Of a stretch of 64,000 bases of DNA, positions 1 to 14,800 are shown piece by piece. Position numbers and translations under genes: made by a program. The DNA is taken from positions 8,627,246-8,691,245 of the forward strand of contig OZ017770.1 of the NCBI GenBank assembly GCA_963969345.1, read 5' to 3'. Every line of letters begins with the position of its first letter. Within the stretch, counting starts at the first letter, position 1. This DNA comes from Turbatrix aceti. Lineage: Eukaryota; Nematoda; Chromadorea; Rhabditida; Panagrolaimidae. The notes below the pieces were generated by a model that searched no databases, was not told the origin of the DNA, and saw nothing but the letters and a program-made list of their open reading frames with translations.

Positions 1-105
1 TTTATGTGAAAAGCAATTTGTTAGATACGCTTTTCTCATCACTTTTGAACGCATGCAATCTCCCAAACACCCTAGCAGCAAAAATAGTGCAAAAACATGT
101 TTCAG

Positions 106-2884
106 AATGACAACAACGCATCATTTCTCCGAGCAGCCAGAGCCGGTAACCTAGAACGAGTGTTGGAACTTATACAGAATGGAACGGATATCAATACATG
201 TAACAGTAATGGTCTCAATGCTTTGCACCTAGCCTCCAAGGAGGGCCATCATGAGGTCGTCCGGGAATTGCTCAGACGGAAAGCTCCAGTCGACGCTGCA
301 ACCCGCAAGGGCAATACTGCACTCCACATCGCGTCACTTGCCGGCCAGGAAATCATCGTCGCCATCCTGGTCGAGCATGGAGCCAACGTCAACGCGCAAT
401 CACTCAACGGCTTCACCCCTCTGTACATGGCTGCCCAGGAGAACCACGAAAATGTCGTGGCCTACCTTCTCTTGCACAACGCCAACCAGGCTCTTGCCAC
501 GGAAGACGGCTTCACTCCTCTTGCCGTTGCCCTGCAGCAGGGACATGACCGAGTCGTGGCCTTGCTACTTGAAAATGACAATAACAGCAAGGTCAGGCTG
601 CCGGCACTCCATATTGCAGCTAAGAAGGATGATGTCAAGGCCGCGTCCTTGCTACTGCAAAACGAGCAGAACGCCGATGTGACGTCTAAAAGCGGCTTTA
701 CTCCACTCCACATTGCTTCTCACTACGGTAATGAAAACGTCGCCCAATTGTTGCTGGAGAAAGGCGCGAAGGTTAACTACCAAGCCCGTCACAACATCAG
801 TCCCCTCCACGTTTCTGCCAAATGGGGCCGAACCAATCTGTGCCAACTTCTGCTTGCCCACGGTGCCATAATCGACTGCCGAACCCGTGATCTCCTGACG
901 CCTCTTCACTGCGCCGCTCGCTCCGGCCATGACCAGGTCGTCGATCTCCTCCTCGAAAAGGGAGCTCCCATTGCTGCCAAGACGAAGAACGGCCTTGCGC
1001 CCCTCCACATGGCAGCCCAAGGCGACCACGTAGAGTGCGCGAGAACCCTGCTCTTCCATACCGCCAATGTCGACGACGTCACTGTCGACTACCTCACACC
1101 CCTTCATGTTGCCGCCCACTGCGGTCATGTACGTGTGGCTAAACTCCTGCTTGATCGAAATGCCAATCCCAATGCTCGCGCGCTCAACGGCTTCACTCCT
1201 CTTCACGTTGCTTGCAAGAAAAATCGTATCAAGGTCGTTGAGCTCCTCCTCAAGTACCAAGCTGCCATCGAAGCAACTACGGAGTCTGGACTGTCGCCTC
1301 TTCATGTCGCCAGTTTTATGGGATGCACGAATATTGTCATCTACCTCATCCAGCAGGGCGCTAATGTCGATGTTCAGACTGTCCGAGGTGAGACTCCTCT
1401 CCACCTCGCAGCACGTGCAAATCAAACCGACATTGTCCGCGTGCTCGTTCGAAACGGCGCAAAGGTCGACGCTCAGGCCCGGGAACTCCAAACCCCGCTG
1501 CACATTGCAGCTCGACTTGGAAATACTGACATCTGCATGCTGCTGCTTCAGGCTGGTGCAAATTCAAATGCTGCAACCAAGGATCTGTACACGCCACTGC
1601 ACATCGCCGCCAAGGAAGGTCAGGAGGAAGTAGCTGTCGTTCTGCTCGATCACAAGGCTAACCAAACGCTGCTGACGAAGAAGGGATTCTCCCCGCTGCA
1701 TCTGGCATGCAAATACGGCAACTACGACGTTGCCAAGCTGTTGCTTGAACGAGGAACACCTGTTGACATCCAAGGCAAGAACCAGGTGACACCTCTCCAC
1801 GTTGCTGCGCATTACAACAACGATCGGGTTGCCCAGCTCCTTCTTGAAAATGGCGCCGCCTCGCAGGCAACTGCGAAGAATGGCTACACCCCGCTGCACA
1901 TCGCCGCCAAGAAGAACCAGATGGACATCGCCAGCTACCTGCTCACCTACAAGGCCGACCCCAACGCGGAGAGCCGAGCCGGCTTCACTCCCCTTCACCT
2001 GGCCTCCGAAGAGGGTCACCGAGAGATGTCCGCTTTGCTTGTCGAACATGACAGCAAGGTGAACGCGCAAGCGAAGAACGGTCTCACTCCCATGCACCTG
2101 TGTGCCCAGGAAGACAGGGTCGACGTCGCCGAGGAACTCTTCAAGAACGGAGCTGATGTCAATGCCCAGACAAAGGCCGGATACACTCCCCTTCACGTGG
2201 CCTGCCACTTTGGTCAGATCAACATGGTCAAATTCCTGCTCGAGCACGGCGCTAATGTTGGTGCGCTTACAAACGCACAGTACACGCCCCTTCACCAGGC
2301 AGCTCAGCAGGGCCACAACAATGTGGTTCGCTATCTCCTCGAGCACGGAGCATCGCCGAACACCAAAACAGCTGTGAGATTTATATCTGTCCATTTCTTT
2401 TTTGTTTTTTAACGCAATTCAATTTACAGAGCGGGCAAACGCCTTTGTCAATCGCCCAGCGACTGGGATACGTGTCGGTTGTCGAAACGCTCAAGACTGT
2501 CACTGAGACTACTGTCATCACGGAGACTACCACTATTACGGAAGAACGCTACAAGCCTCACAATCCAGAAGGCATGAACGAAACCATGTTTTCTGACTCC
2601 GAAGAAGAGCCCGATGACCACCAAGCCCACGTCGAGGAACACGGAAAGGATTTTAACGAAAGCCTTACGCGGGGGCTTCAGGATTCCGCTGCCATCCATC
2701 TCATCCATACGGGTGAGCAGCAGCTAACCGCGCAACGTTCCTTCGACAACGCCGATGCTGATCTCGATGCCGTCATCAAGCGGGCGCAGAATGAGCCGGT
2801 CACTGCCGCTCTGCCCGATAACAGCTTCCTGGACAACGGCCACGACGACAACGTCGTCATCACCCACGACGATGTCCGACCGAG
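106..2884 (+). CDS. unc-44: unc-44 exons 1-2: ankyrin repeat solenoid
   Basis: Exon 1 (106-2373, 756 codons) and exon 2 (2430-2884) encode about 24 tandem 33-residue ankyrin repeats. The signature GxTPLHxAAxxGH recurs throughout, for example [14 protein letters not shown]. The last repeat is completed across the intron (TKTA joined to [19 protein letters not shown]), which is where C. elegans UNC-44 ends its solenoid. Exon 2 continues into a Thr-rich linker ([18 protein letters not shown]) and the conserved MNETMF segment. This solenoid is the membrane-protein binding face of ankyrins. The ATG at 97 is in frame, but ATGTTTCAG there looks like the end of an intron (acceptor AG at 104-105), so coding probably begins at 106 after an upstream exon. 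Confidence 0.93.
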
Positions 2885-5800
2885 GTAAGTATTTTTTCTT
2901 ATTAAAAATGTGTCTCAACTAATATGAGTCATTTCTTACTAAAACATACACTCACGGCAACATGATTCATTAACCATGTCTATTTTTTTACAGCAAAATA
3001 TTTCGCAGAAAGTAGGTTTTGCTTGTTGCATCGGATGTGTTGTGCTCCTTGGTTTTTGTCTGGTCTTGTGATTCGTACCAGTGTGTGGACTTGATTTTGT
3101 TTTTCTTTTGTAGAAGAACCACTAGCTTAGACTGTGCAGGATTTTTTTTTGTTATTTTTTTTTATTGGTGTGGTGTAAAAAAGCCCGGTCCTGTGTTTGT
3201 TTTGTTAATTGTTTTTTTCTTTTTAGCTTCTTGATTTCGTTCTTGGTCGACGCTCGTGGCGGTGCAATGCGTGGCTGTCGTCATTCCGGCGTCCGAGTCA
3301 TCGTTCCTCCCCGAAAGGCCGCTGCTCCAATGCGCGTGACCTGCCGTTATCTTCGAAAGGTTAGAAACTTTTATTAGAAACCAAAACTCAAGCCAAAAAT
3401 ATTTTTTTCCAGGAAAAATTGGCCCATCCACCACCGCTCAGCGAAGGCGAAGCTCTGGCCTCCCGGATCCTCGAAATGGGACCTCACAATGCCAAATTCC
3501 TTGGACCGGTCATCCTCGAAGTCCCGCACTTTGCGTCGCTTCGTGACCGGGAACGCGAAATCGTTATTCTTCGCTCCGACGATGGACAGCACTGGAAAGA
3601 ACACCAACTTGAGGCTACGGAAGATGCCGTGCAGGAAGTACTCAACGAATCCTTTGACACGAGCGAACTCCAGCAGCTCGATGACCTTCACACCTCGCGC
3701 ATCACCCGCATCTTGACCAACGACTTCCCGATGTACTTTGCTGTCGTCAGCCGTGTTCGTCAGGAAGTTCACTGCGTGGGTCCCGAAGGCGGTGTTATCC
3801 TGTCATCGGTGGTCCCCCGCGTCCAGGCCATCTTTCCGGACGGCTCGCTGACCAAGACCATCAAAGTCTCGCTTCAAGCGCAACCCGTGCCCCAGGAAGT
3901 TGTCACCAAGCTCCATGGCAACCGGGTTGCTGTTTCACCAATCGTCACCGTTGAACCTCGTCGACGCAAGTTCCACAAGCCAATTACCCTATGCATTCCT
4001 CTGCCTCAGAGTGCCCAGCGCGGCATGATCACGCAGTACACGAATCAGCCAGCCCAGGAGCCGCCAACGCTTCGGCTTCTCTGCAGCATCACGGGCGGAT
4101 CCTCGCCTGCGCAGTGGGAAGACATCACCGGAACCACTCAGCTCACCTTTACCGGTGATGAGGTGTCGTTCACGACGACAGTGTCCGCGCGATTCTGGCT
4201 GATGGACACACAGACTCCTCGCAACGCCGCTGCCATGGCCCAGGAAGTGTACAACGAGGCCATCGCTGTCCCGTACATGGCCAAGTTTGCGGTGTTCGCC
4301 CGTCGACCCTTGGCTGCCGAAGGTCAACTCCGGTTGTTCTGCATGACCGACGACAAGGAAGACAAAACTCTCGAAAAGCAGGAAGGATTTCTTGAAATCG
4401 CAAAATCCCGCGAAGTTGAGGTCTTGAGCGGTCGTCATCAGTTCCTCGAGTTCAACGGAAACATCGTGCCGATCACAAAATCGGGCGACCAGTTGTCCAT
4501 CTACTTCTTGCCATTCCAAGAGAACCGCCTGGCTTTCAACGCCAAGGTCAGGCAGCAGGACGACGAAGAAGCTGGCTCGACAGGCAGAATCGCCATCATG
4601 AAGGAAGCGAGAGTGCGCGCTGAGAACCTTCCACCTCAGCACCCCATTTGCACACTTGCAATCACGCTTCCGGATTACACCGGCCCTCTGCCCGTCGTCC
4701 CGACGCCTCCTCAGCCCGAAGCCATCGGTGTGAAGTACGCCAAGGCTCTGGCAACTCCCAACGACATCACAGAACCCGTCGCAATTGCCTTCGTCGCACG
4801 ACACGTCGGACCCGATTGGCCGAGACTTGCGCGTGCTCTCCAGATTCCCGATGGAGATATCAGGATGATCAAGCGAGAGTTCAGTGGCGGAAACGAACCT
4901 CTGAATATTCTTAAGATCTGGATTTATCTCAAGGGGACCGAAGCGACTCGTGAGTCTTTTTTTTTGGAGAGCGAACGGTTTTATATATGTTCCAACTTTT
5001 TTAGCTACTGATTTGCAAAATGCTCTTCGACGCATCGGGCGAGACGACATTGTTCGTAGGCTGAACAAGAATGACCTCGATTCTGAAGCAGATTCGTACA
5101 AGTTGACGGACTCCAATCTCCGGGGATCTGGTTACTCCAGCAAGGTCAGCGTTGCTCCTGATTTCGACAAACATGATGACATTCCTGGTTTGTATTTTTT
5201 TGGAAATTATTGGAGTATAATCGGATTTACAGAAATCAAAACAGTTACCAGGACAGAGCGCTACGTTCACGACACCGAGGAAGGCCCAATCGTTGACGAA
5301 AAAACCGAAACAACGGTTTACAACGGAAACGAGCCTTCTGATCGCCAAATCAACACCCGAACGACGTCTTTGACGGAGAGCGAGCATGAGCGATGGCACG
5401 GCGAGCAGCCGATCGATGATAAGTTAATTGTTAACAGTCGCCACACGATGATCACGACTCGCGAAGAGCCGACTGACGAAGGCACTGTTATTCACACGAC
5501 TACACTCACTACCACCCACCTCGTGCCAGAACCACTGGTCGAGGAGAGCATCGTCGACTCGCAAGCACCGGAATCTCACGTAATTTCATCCGAACACGTA
5601 GAATCCGAGGAATCGCATTCTGAAGAGCAGCCTCAGGTCGTATCTTCCGAAACCATCGAAGAAGAAGAAGAGGAAGAAGAACACCCTCCAGCTGAAATCA
5701 CAGGTTCGTTTTCGTAGTTTTGCTTTTCTGCTTTTATGGCACACGATTTTTCTTCTTCTGTTTGGGTTCACCTGGGTCGCCTTCAGACACTGTTCGCGAG

Positions 5801-8800
5801 ACTGAACCTATTGTCGAAGTCGAAGAACAGCATCAAGCACCACAGCCACAAACGATCGATACTGATACTGCACAAGCGGATGAGGCACCTGAACCGCAAG
5901 GTATTAAAACCGATGAATCCTAACCGTCTCATGCACTCTCTTCACACAAGTTCCGCACATGTTTCTTACTATTCTTTGCTGTTCCGCTGTTCCGTCGAGA
6001 CTCCCAGTATCTAAGCCTTCGATGTTTCGTAATCTGTTTTCCATGTCTACTTTTTTTTCCAGCTCTCATTTTTTCCCCGCCATTTTAGTTTTTTTTTCAA
6101 CTACTGCAAAAAGCTTTAATCCAAATGAACGTTCGTTGCCAAAACACAGTACTCATGTAAAAAAAAGAGATCATTATTTATAAATATGCTACAAGCTTGC
6201 TTCTTTTTTTAATTTTTTTACAGCATTATATTTGGTTTCTATGATTTTGTACTTCCGTCTTTATTGCTTTAACATGTTCTTCCTATTACCAATAACGTTG
6301 AGGAAAAAAGAGACAATCCAATTCGCGCCAGAGAATGTGAATTTCTTTTTTTATTATTTTAAATATCGATTAGACTACAACTTTTTTTTGTTTACTCCAT
6401 GGCTGCTATTAGTGATCGTTGGTATAAAAAATGAATTATCGCGTTTTAGTGGATATTTTTAGTTTTAACATACGCAAGCGAGCATGCAAGCGAAGCACGA
6501 AAAACCAATCCCATCGAAAGCAAAAAAAAAAAGAATTTTACCAGAACACTGCACTTTGGCTTTTTGTTGTAAACTCACTTTTTTTGGCATCAGCTTTGTG
6601 GTCTGATTTTTTGTCGTTATTGTGATTGTGTTAGTCATGATGGCTTCCTCCTTATTTTTTTTACGCCGAGCCGCTATTCTTTCCGCTTTTGTCAGAAAAA
6701 GGATCGTTTTAACCAACCAACCTGCTGCTTTCTGTACCGCTTTGTGAGCAGCTATGAGATATTGTCGAGGCATAAAAAACTATAACGGCAAGCCCTATCG
6801 ACCTGACGACTCTGTTTCTCATTACTACTACCCGCCTCGTCCGCCTTCCTTTGGTTTCGTAGTGACAGTTGTCAACTTATTATCCAGGTCGAACCGACGA
6901 CAGAGTTAGCTATCCCAGGGCCTTGTCTCTTGCTAAGTGTCTTTTCTTCTACGTATTCTTTAGTTGATATTGTTTGGCAGAGTGACCGGATCGCGGCTGG
7001 TCCCGACTATCATTTAGCTAGGCACGCGAAATCATCCTCGCAAACACTTTCAAACAACAACGCCTCTTGCCGATCGATCTCGCTTTCTCTTCAGGCAAAA
7101 AAAACTGCTGTTTCCGACATACCTTGACCCTGCTCGTTCCAAGCAGCTTGACATCCTAAGGCTTTTTTTTTGTTATTTATCGCCGCATCTTAGTCGTCTA
7201 TTGATTATTTGAAAAAAAAGCGTTGTGCTTGATCCTACTTATTATTCTGTTAGAAAAAAACCAAGCTGCCGTAGTTATTCCTTATTTTGTTTTAAAATGG
7301 TCAACGAAGGCGTCGATGAAACCGTCGTCGATCGGCTACAACGCCTCGAAAGTGAAATGCTCGGTGTCTGCGGAAATTTGCCTCCTGACCCCGCGTTGAC
7401 AAATCTCCTTGGAAAAGTCCTGTCTACTGAGCATCCCAATGCCGATCTGCAGATTGTTGTAAATAGTTCTCGAAAAACCACCACCACAAAATCCTACTAC
7501 GAGACCGAAACCCCCGGCATGGTGGGCCTCGATCCGGCCAAGTTGCAGGAGCTTCAGAAAACGCTCATGTCCAACATTAGTGAGGATTATCTGCTTTTTT
7601 TCTTCTTTTTTTTTCTTCAAAGCCAATTGACTAACCCCGTCCTGTCCACGTCTTTTTTTCTCCCGTCCAAGTCGTCTCTAGTTCCCGTTTTTGTCCAGCA
7701 GTTTTGTATTTAACAGTTTCTTACCTTATGTTTTAGGTTCTTCCAAAATTGACGATGAGGCTTCCACTCCGGGTGCCGTTCCCGCTGGCTTACATGTCCC
7801 GGACGTCGAAGTTCATCCAGGTATATCTATTTTTTGACTTTTTTTTTATTTTGCTGAAATTTTATTTCTACTATTCACACAACTTTTTTTTTCTTCTACT
7901 ATCAATGCCAAAAAAAAACAATCGAATGCACACTTTTTGCACGTGTTTGTTTGAACTCTGCCAAAAAAATTTATTTTTGACTGATTTTTTTCTTTTCAAT
8001 TTTTCTTTGGATGAGTTAAGATGAGTGTGTTATTCTGCAGATGCCGCTGTCCAACGCAAGGAAATCCACGAAGAAGGCTATGCGACAAACGATGGCGCGG
8101 AAGTTGTATCCAAGAAGATGACTCGTGTTGTGACGACCAGCCAATCTGCAGTGTCAGGTTAGAACATATTCATGTTCAAACACTCGAAAAAAAAGAGTTT
8201 TAAAAAAGCATACTTTTTTGTTTTTTTTTGCCAAAAAAAGGAAAAAAATTGCGTGCAAGCTTGCGTGCTGCGTTTGTTTTTGTCGGTACTCGCTTTATTT
8301 TTTTTGTGTCAAGTGCAAACTTAGTTTTATTTTTTATTAATTATCGTTTTTGTCACATCACCAAAAGCACAGCTCCCTGCCGTTCAAAACCAAGATATCC
8401 CAAATCACAGACTTTTTTTGATATATTGCCATTTTTTTTAAAAGCAAAAACTTTTACCTCTAGTGTTTTAATTTTTATATAATTTTGCCAACAACACACT
8501 TCTCTGGTGCGCGTAGGAAATTCATCCATCATACATTCATTAATTCTGTAATTTCTCCCCCCTCGTCCTCTCGAAATCTGCTAAATCATGTCAGTGTAAA
8601 GAGATCTGAATAAACTAAAATAAAACAAAATACGATAGAACATACGACATCGACAAGAGCAGCATGCAAGCAAGCGCGCCACGCAAAAGCTAGTAACTTA
8701 CATATGTGCAAGGAAACAAAAAAAAACAAATTATGACCTCTTTTCAGGAGTGGACGAACAACCAGCCCAGGAATCTCGTGGTGAGTAACACAAAAAAATC

Positions 8801-11800
8801 AATTATAACTGCCTTAAACGTTCTCCCGTGGTTACAAAATGCAATTTTTTTTTATTTTTTATGTGTACATCCATTTGTGGTTGTGTTTGTAATACCTGCT
8901 TTAGTTTTTATTAATTGGTTAATTAATTAATCGATTTTGCACTTTTTTTACTTGCTTTTGTTTTAAATTTTGATTTTTTATCCTTTGTTTAATGATCCAG
9001 ATAAACTTAAAATTTTTGTGTTTGGGCTTTTGTTTGTTTCTTTATTTTTATTTTTATTTTGGTTGGTGATACCTTCTGTTCGAACTCACAATTGGCGTAG
9101 AAATGGTTGAACGTGATACACATACAAAAAAAGTAGTGTAATTGACGATGTGTAAAAAATAGAAAAAAAAAGAAGAAAGACGCTAGGTAAGTTATAGGCG
9201 ACGGCACTACCGGTCTAATACGTCTACGAATCAACTCACAGCTGTACAACGGAAACGTTGATCCACAGAGCAAGCAGATTCACCTGGTGCCAATCCGCCA
9301 GATACAATAAATCTGCACTCTCGGAAGCCGACGTCCTTCTTTCTGCATACAATTCGTCAGTTTATTAAAAAAAGTATTATACTGTATCGTGAATCGTTGT
9401 GACGGCAGGCTCTCGTGGTCATTTTTTCCCTCCGTAGACCAGTGAAAGTTTTTCAGTACACAAATATTTGGTTCCACAAATTATTGGCCGCGGTGATTTT
9501 TTTTATTTTTCCACTTTTTTTGGCGTTGTAACGTTCGGTATTTTTGTTGCTTTAATTTTTTTCTTGCCATAAATTTTTATTTTGCACTGCACATTTTTTT
9601 GCTTTTAGTTGCTATATCTTGGTGGTTGGTTGGTGACGGTGTCGATACAAAAATTTCTGAAAGATGCATTGAAAAAATCGGGAATTTCAATGCTCAATGC
9701 TTGGTTTTAGACGACGGCGATCAGGCATCTCTAGGATCAGTTCGTGATCGCATTGCTAAGTTTGAGTCGTTGAAAGAGAAAGAAAGAGAAGCGGAAACCA
9801 AGTCCCGTGGATCGGAGGCAGCGTCAGATGCCTCCGCCGGCTTGGTTGGCACCGCCGTTGCCGCCTTTGACCAGATGTCAACGACGAGTAGCAACGATGT
9901 GTTCAGCGTCGAACACTCAACGCCCGGTGAGGCACCAAAGGCTGCTAGCCAGCATGCCGAATCCCCCGAATCATACCTGGTAGAGCACACAATAGTGCCA
10001 TCGCCTGAGGAAGCACAGAAAGGATCCGAAGTATTTACAACGGCTACAATTACGTTACCTAAGGGCAAAACAGAAATACAAACTACGAGTGAGGTTGAAA
10101 GTACAAAAACTGGTAGATACGATGTAGATGTGACCGGTAGTCCAGAAAATGACAATTTTGATCAAGGTGGGCAATAGAAATTTTTTTGAGTTTGTAATGA
10201 AAAATTTTAGAACGTTCTGAAGAAAACAGTGAACCGAGTGCCAATGTGCCTTCTGCACTGAAAAAATCCCATGCTATTCCTGATTTTGCCACAGCTGCAA
10301 CGGATGACGAAGCGCGTCATCCAGCTGAAAAACTTGAAGAAAAAGAACAAGTGTCCGAAATTACTGAAACAACTGGTAATTCGAAAAAAAATTAACTCAT
10401 GCACACAAAAAAAACATTTTTTTTCAGAAATTCCCGAACAACACCCAGAAACAGAGCCAGGTGTCATTTCCCACCACGAAATTGAAACTATTACACGTAC
10501 ATCAGTTAAGCAAACACCTGAACCTAGTGAAGGTGATGCTCATGTTGTGGAGGCACTCACTGAGCTCCAAGATGCCACCCAACCAAGTTCAACCGAAAAA
10601 CCCGCTGAACTCCAGCAAAAACGAGAAAGCGTGACAGATCTCACTAAAGAAACTGAATATTACGAAACTCTGCCTGATACGCTTAAAAAATCTGTTGAAC
10701 TTGCTGACGAACCACTCAGACCACAGGATTTTGAATCCGCGCACGTTCTGGATCAAGGCGAGCATTCCGAGGTTCTTGGAAGCCCCTCCAGCAAAATGTC
10801 GATCGAAGAGGAACTCCCCGACGAAGAACCAACCGATCCAGAACACAAAGACGTTGTCTACGAGTTTAAACAGACCAGGACACACACAACAAGAACTTCA
10901 GGAGACGAGCAGCCCCATGAAGTCTTCGAAACCACCGAAACTTATTCGGTAGCCCCTGCCGGTGCATCAGGGGTTCCAGAAAGTGACGACGAAGGCCAGA
11001 AAAGTCCCAGCTTAGCAAAGAAAATTGCAGGCACGATTGCCGGTGTCGCAGTCGGTGGAGTTGCCATTGCCGCACAAAAGATCGCTTCCAAATTTGATCA
11101 CAGCGATGACGAAGCGGAAGCCAGCGATGTGACTACTCCTGAAAAGCATTCACCTGTTAAAATGCCACAGGAAGCTTTTGATGAAACGTATGAACCGATG
11201 GCGCCGCGAACTGGCATTCTGACATCACCGGTGCCTGAAGAACAGCACATTGAATACCCAGGATTGCCAGTTATTGAAATTACACGCGAACAACACGTCG
11301 AACACCACGTTGAAGAACCCGAAACACAAGGTGAAGAAAAATCTGCGGAAACCGATCATGGAGAAACAGAAATCCCTCAAAGCGAGGAAAAAGTGGTTTC
11401 TGTCGGTCGTGATGAAGAACCCATGGACACAGACGAGTCTCCTGTTGCCGAAGAACCTGGACATGTTTACGACTTCCATGAAACAACAGTTAGGAGCACT
11501 GAATTCGGTGAAACGCCTTTGACGGAGGATGAAGAACAGACAAACTTGGTTGATGAGGGAAAAGTACCACCGACAGGCTTTGAGGAATATGAGACTCCAT
11601 ACAGCGAGCAACGCGCGCCGGAAGAATCTCATGACCAAGCAGAGTCACCTGAACCCGTCGTGCATCCCTCGGATGAGCATGTCAGTGGAGAAACCACCAC
11701 GCACATTCGAGAAGAACGCGAAGTCAGTGGATACGAACCCTTTGAACCAAGCGCAGTTCTAGTTGAGGAACAAGAACATGAAACTGCTAAGACACCGTCA

Positions 11801-14800
11801 TCTGACCATGGCGCAACCGAAAATGTTGAAAAAGTACAAGACCAACCAACTGGAGTACCAGAAAGCCAAACGGAAAGCCCCGTAGACCAAAGCCATATTT
11901 CGCAAGTTATCGAACACACCACAACCACAACAACCTGGACAGAGCGTGGAGAACCGGTGTCAGAAACCACAGAGACGTTTGTCGAGCACATTGGGGAGCC
12001 ACGTGAAAAGGAAACTGCTGCAACCAGTGTACCTGAAGCAAGTGAAACAACCGGGCAAGATATAAGCGATGGCGATCGGGATCGTGAAGAACGTGTAGTA
12101 GAAACACTTCCGTCAGACGAAGACATGACACCAGAATCAGATTTAGCGGATGAACAAATTGGATTCCCTGCCGATCATACTGAACAACCGGTAGACGAAA
12201 GTCACCCAACGTACGTCACTGAAGAGCACACCACAATCACGACAACTCAAATCGAGCATGGAGTACCGGTGTCGGAAACTACAGAGGCCTCCGTTGGACA
12301 ATTTGACGATCAAAGTGCACCAAGTGCACCTGAGGCCGGTGAAACAGGCGGCATCGCTGACGAACAAACACCTGAGCAAGATATCAGCGGCTATGGAGAA
12401 GATGCAGCTGGAATTCCTCCGTTTGCTAAAGAACAAAAAGAACCAGAATCAGATTCTGCGACCTATGAAGCCGACGAACATGCAGGCGACCATGATGCAG
12501 AACCAGAAAAAGAAAGTCACACCTCGTACACTGTTGAACGGACGACAACCACTACAACGCGGACAGAGCACGGTGAACCTGTCTCCGAAACCACTGAATC
12601 GTTTGTCAAACATATTGATGAGCGTCGTGAAGAGGAAAATGTGGCCGCTACCACTCCTGAAGCTGGTGAAACGGATTCTGCTGTTTTTGATCAGGCATAC
12701 GAAAAAGAGGATGGCTCGCACGATCGCAAAGAGCGTGGAGCGGAGCCAGAATCACATTCACCACCCCATGTTGAGGATGAGCATGTCGAAAAATCTGGTG
12801 ACCACGGTGCAGAGCCAGAAGACGATAGCCATACCTCGTACGTTATTGAACACACCACGACCACCACAACCAGAACAGAGCGTGGTGAACCTGTCACAGA
12901 AACGACTGAAACGTTCGTGGAACATATTGGTGAACCCCAAAAAGAAGAACTTATTGCCACAAGCGAACGTGAAGCGGATAAACCAGAAGTTGTTGCTGCA
13001 GAGCCCGAGCACATTCAGGATATCAGTACGGACGATCGTGAGGAGCACGTCGAAGCTGGCGAAGACGGTGCCGAGCCAGAAGACGACAGCCCCACCTCGT
13101 ATACCATTGAACGCACAACGACCACAACAAAGACAACGGAACACGGTGAACCAGTCTCAGAAACCACAGAAACGTTCGTGGAGCACATCGGCGGGCTCCA
13201 TGAAGACGAACCTGTTGCCGCGAGCACTCCTGAGCATGTTGAGTCTCAGGAACCATCTCACACACCTGAAAAGACGCACAAACCATTTGATGAACCCGAA
13301 AGTCAGTACGAGGAAGAAGACATATACCCCGCAGGTGAACACACGGATGTCTCTGACGAGGAAGAACGAGGTCCCGGTCTTGCCAAAAAGATCGCCGGCA
13401 CAATTGCAGGCGTCGCGATCGGCGGTGTGGCTCTGGCTGCTCATAAAATCGCGGAACAATTCGAGCACGGTGATGAAGAACCAGAGCATGTTGAAGCAGG
13501 TGGTGTACAGCACCCCAGTGACCTGACGGAAGAGTACGCAGCTACTGTCATCTCGGAACAACCTGAAGATTTTGAAACACACAACCGAGAACCCAGGAAA
13601 TTCCATGAGGAATCCGCTCTTTCGGTTGAAGAAGAACCATCTGTTCCAGGTAAGCTTTTTGATGTCCAAAATATTTACATATGATATTATTTTTACAGCA
13701 GCACAAAAACTGGAAACCGAAGATGAATCGGAAATCACTACTGGGCCTCGTGATTTGGGCAAAACACCCAGCACTGACGAACGCGACCTCAGTGAGCGAC
13801 GAGAACCGGAAACTCCTGTCGAAATTACCGACATTTCCTACTCCGTTACCACAACTACAACTGAGGGACACGGTGAACCAGCAGTCACCACAGAAACATT
13901 CGAGGAACACATTGATCGACCAAGTGGCGAAGAAACGGCTCCCGCACATGATCTTGATCAGTTCGAGGAAACAACAATCCATGAACGCAAACCAGAACCA
14001 GTTGACACCGGCATCACATCCGGAGCCACTTTGGAAAAATACGGTATCGAACCGTTAACGGACATCAGCGGAACTGAACCGCACCTGCCTTCTACGGATG
14101 CGACCCAGTTTGAAGAAACCCAAGAAAGTCGATTACCTGGTCAAATTGACATTTGCGGTGAAACTCATCCGGGCGTTGAAGAGGCCGAAACTGAATCATG
14201 GATCACTGGAATTCCGGAGAAAGACGAGTTCAACTTCGAGGAAAAAACAAGACTGCCGTCCACAATTATCGAAGAGACCGAAGTCGTCTCTCTTGGTCCT
14301 TCCACGACTGACGCGTCAGACATTGAAAAACTTTTGACAGCTGAAGGAAAAGTGCCGTACGGAGCAGAACAACACGCTTCGGTTGACTACTTTAGCACCG
14401 AACAGCCAGAAAAGTCACCTTACTTTGAGGAACAGCCAATTACAACGTGTGAAACGTATGAATTCCCTACCCAGGAACACTTCATTGAAGAACCGGGCGA
14501 GCTGGTGGATAAGACTGGCCAATCCCTGGATACGTCGTTTGAACACGGCAAGCCTGAAGGAGATGAAAAACCTGATACTCAGGATTTCACAGTTGAATCA
14601 CGTGAAAGTTACCTCACTGGGGAATACCAAGAAACTCCCGAAGAAGAAGAAAGACGCAGTCCCAGTTTAATTACAAAAATTGCTGGCGCTGCTATCGGTG
14701 GAGCAGCTTTGGCCGCTCACAAAATTGCAGAAAAGTTTGAACACAGCGATGAAGAGCCAGAACATGCAGAAGATAGCCTTGCAAAGCAATCGCCCACCGA

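Noticed and set aside
3012..3226. Plus-strand frame of 71 codons in the intron before exon 3
   Set aside because: T-rich, begins at a non-ATG codon, and is spliced out in the domain-consistent model.
9242..9309. Possible alternative terminal exon ([20 protein letters not shown], then stop overlapping AATAAA)
   Set aside because: It needs a phase-0 donor upstream, whereas all neighbouring donors are phase 1.
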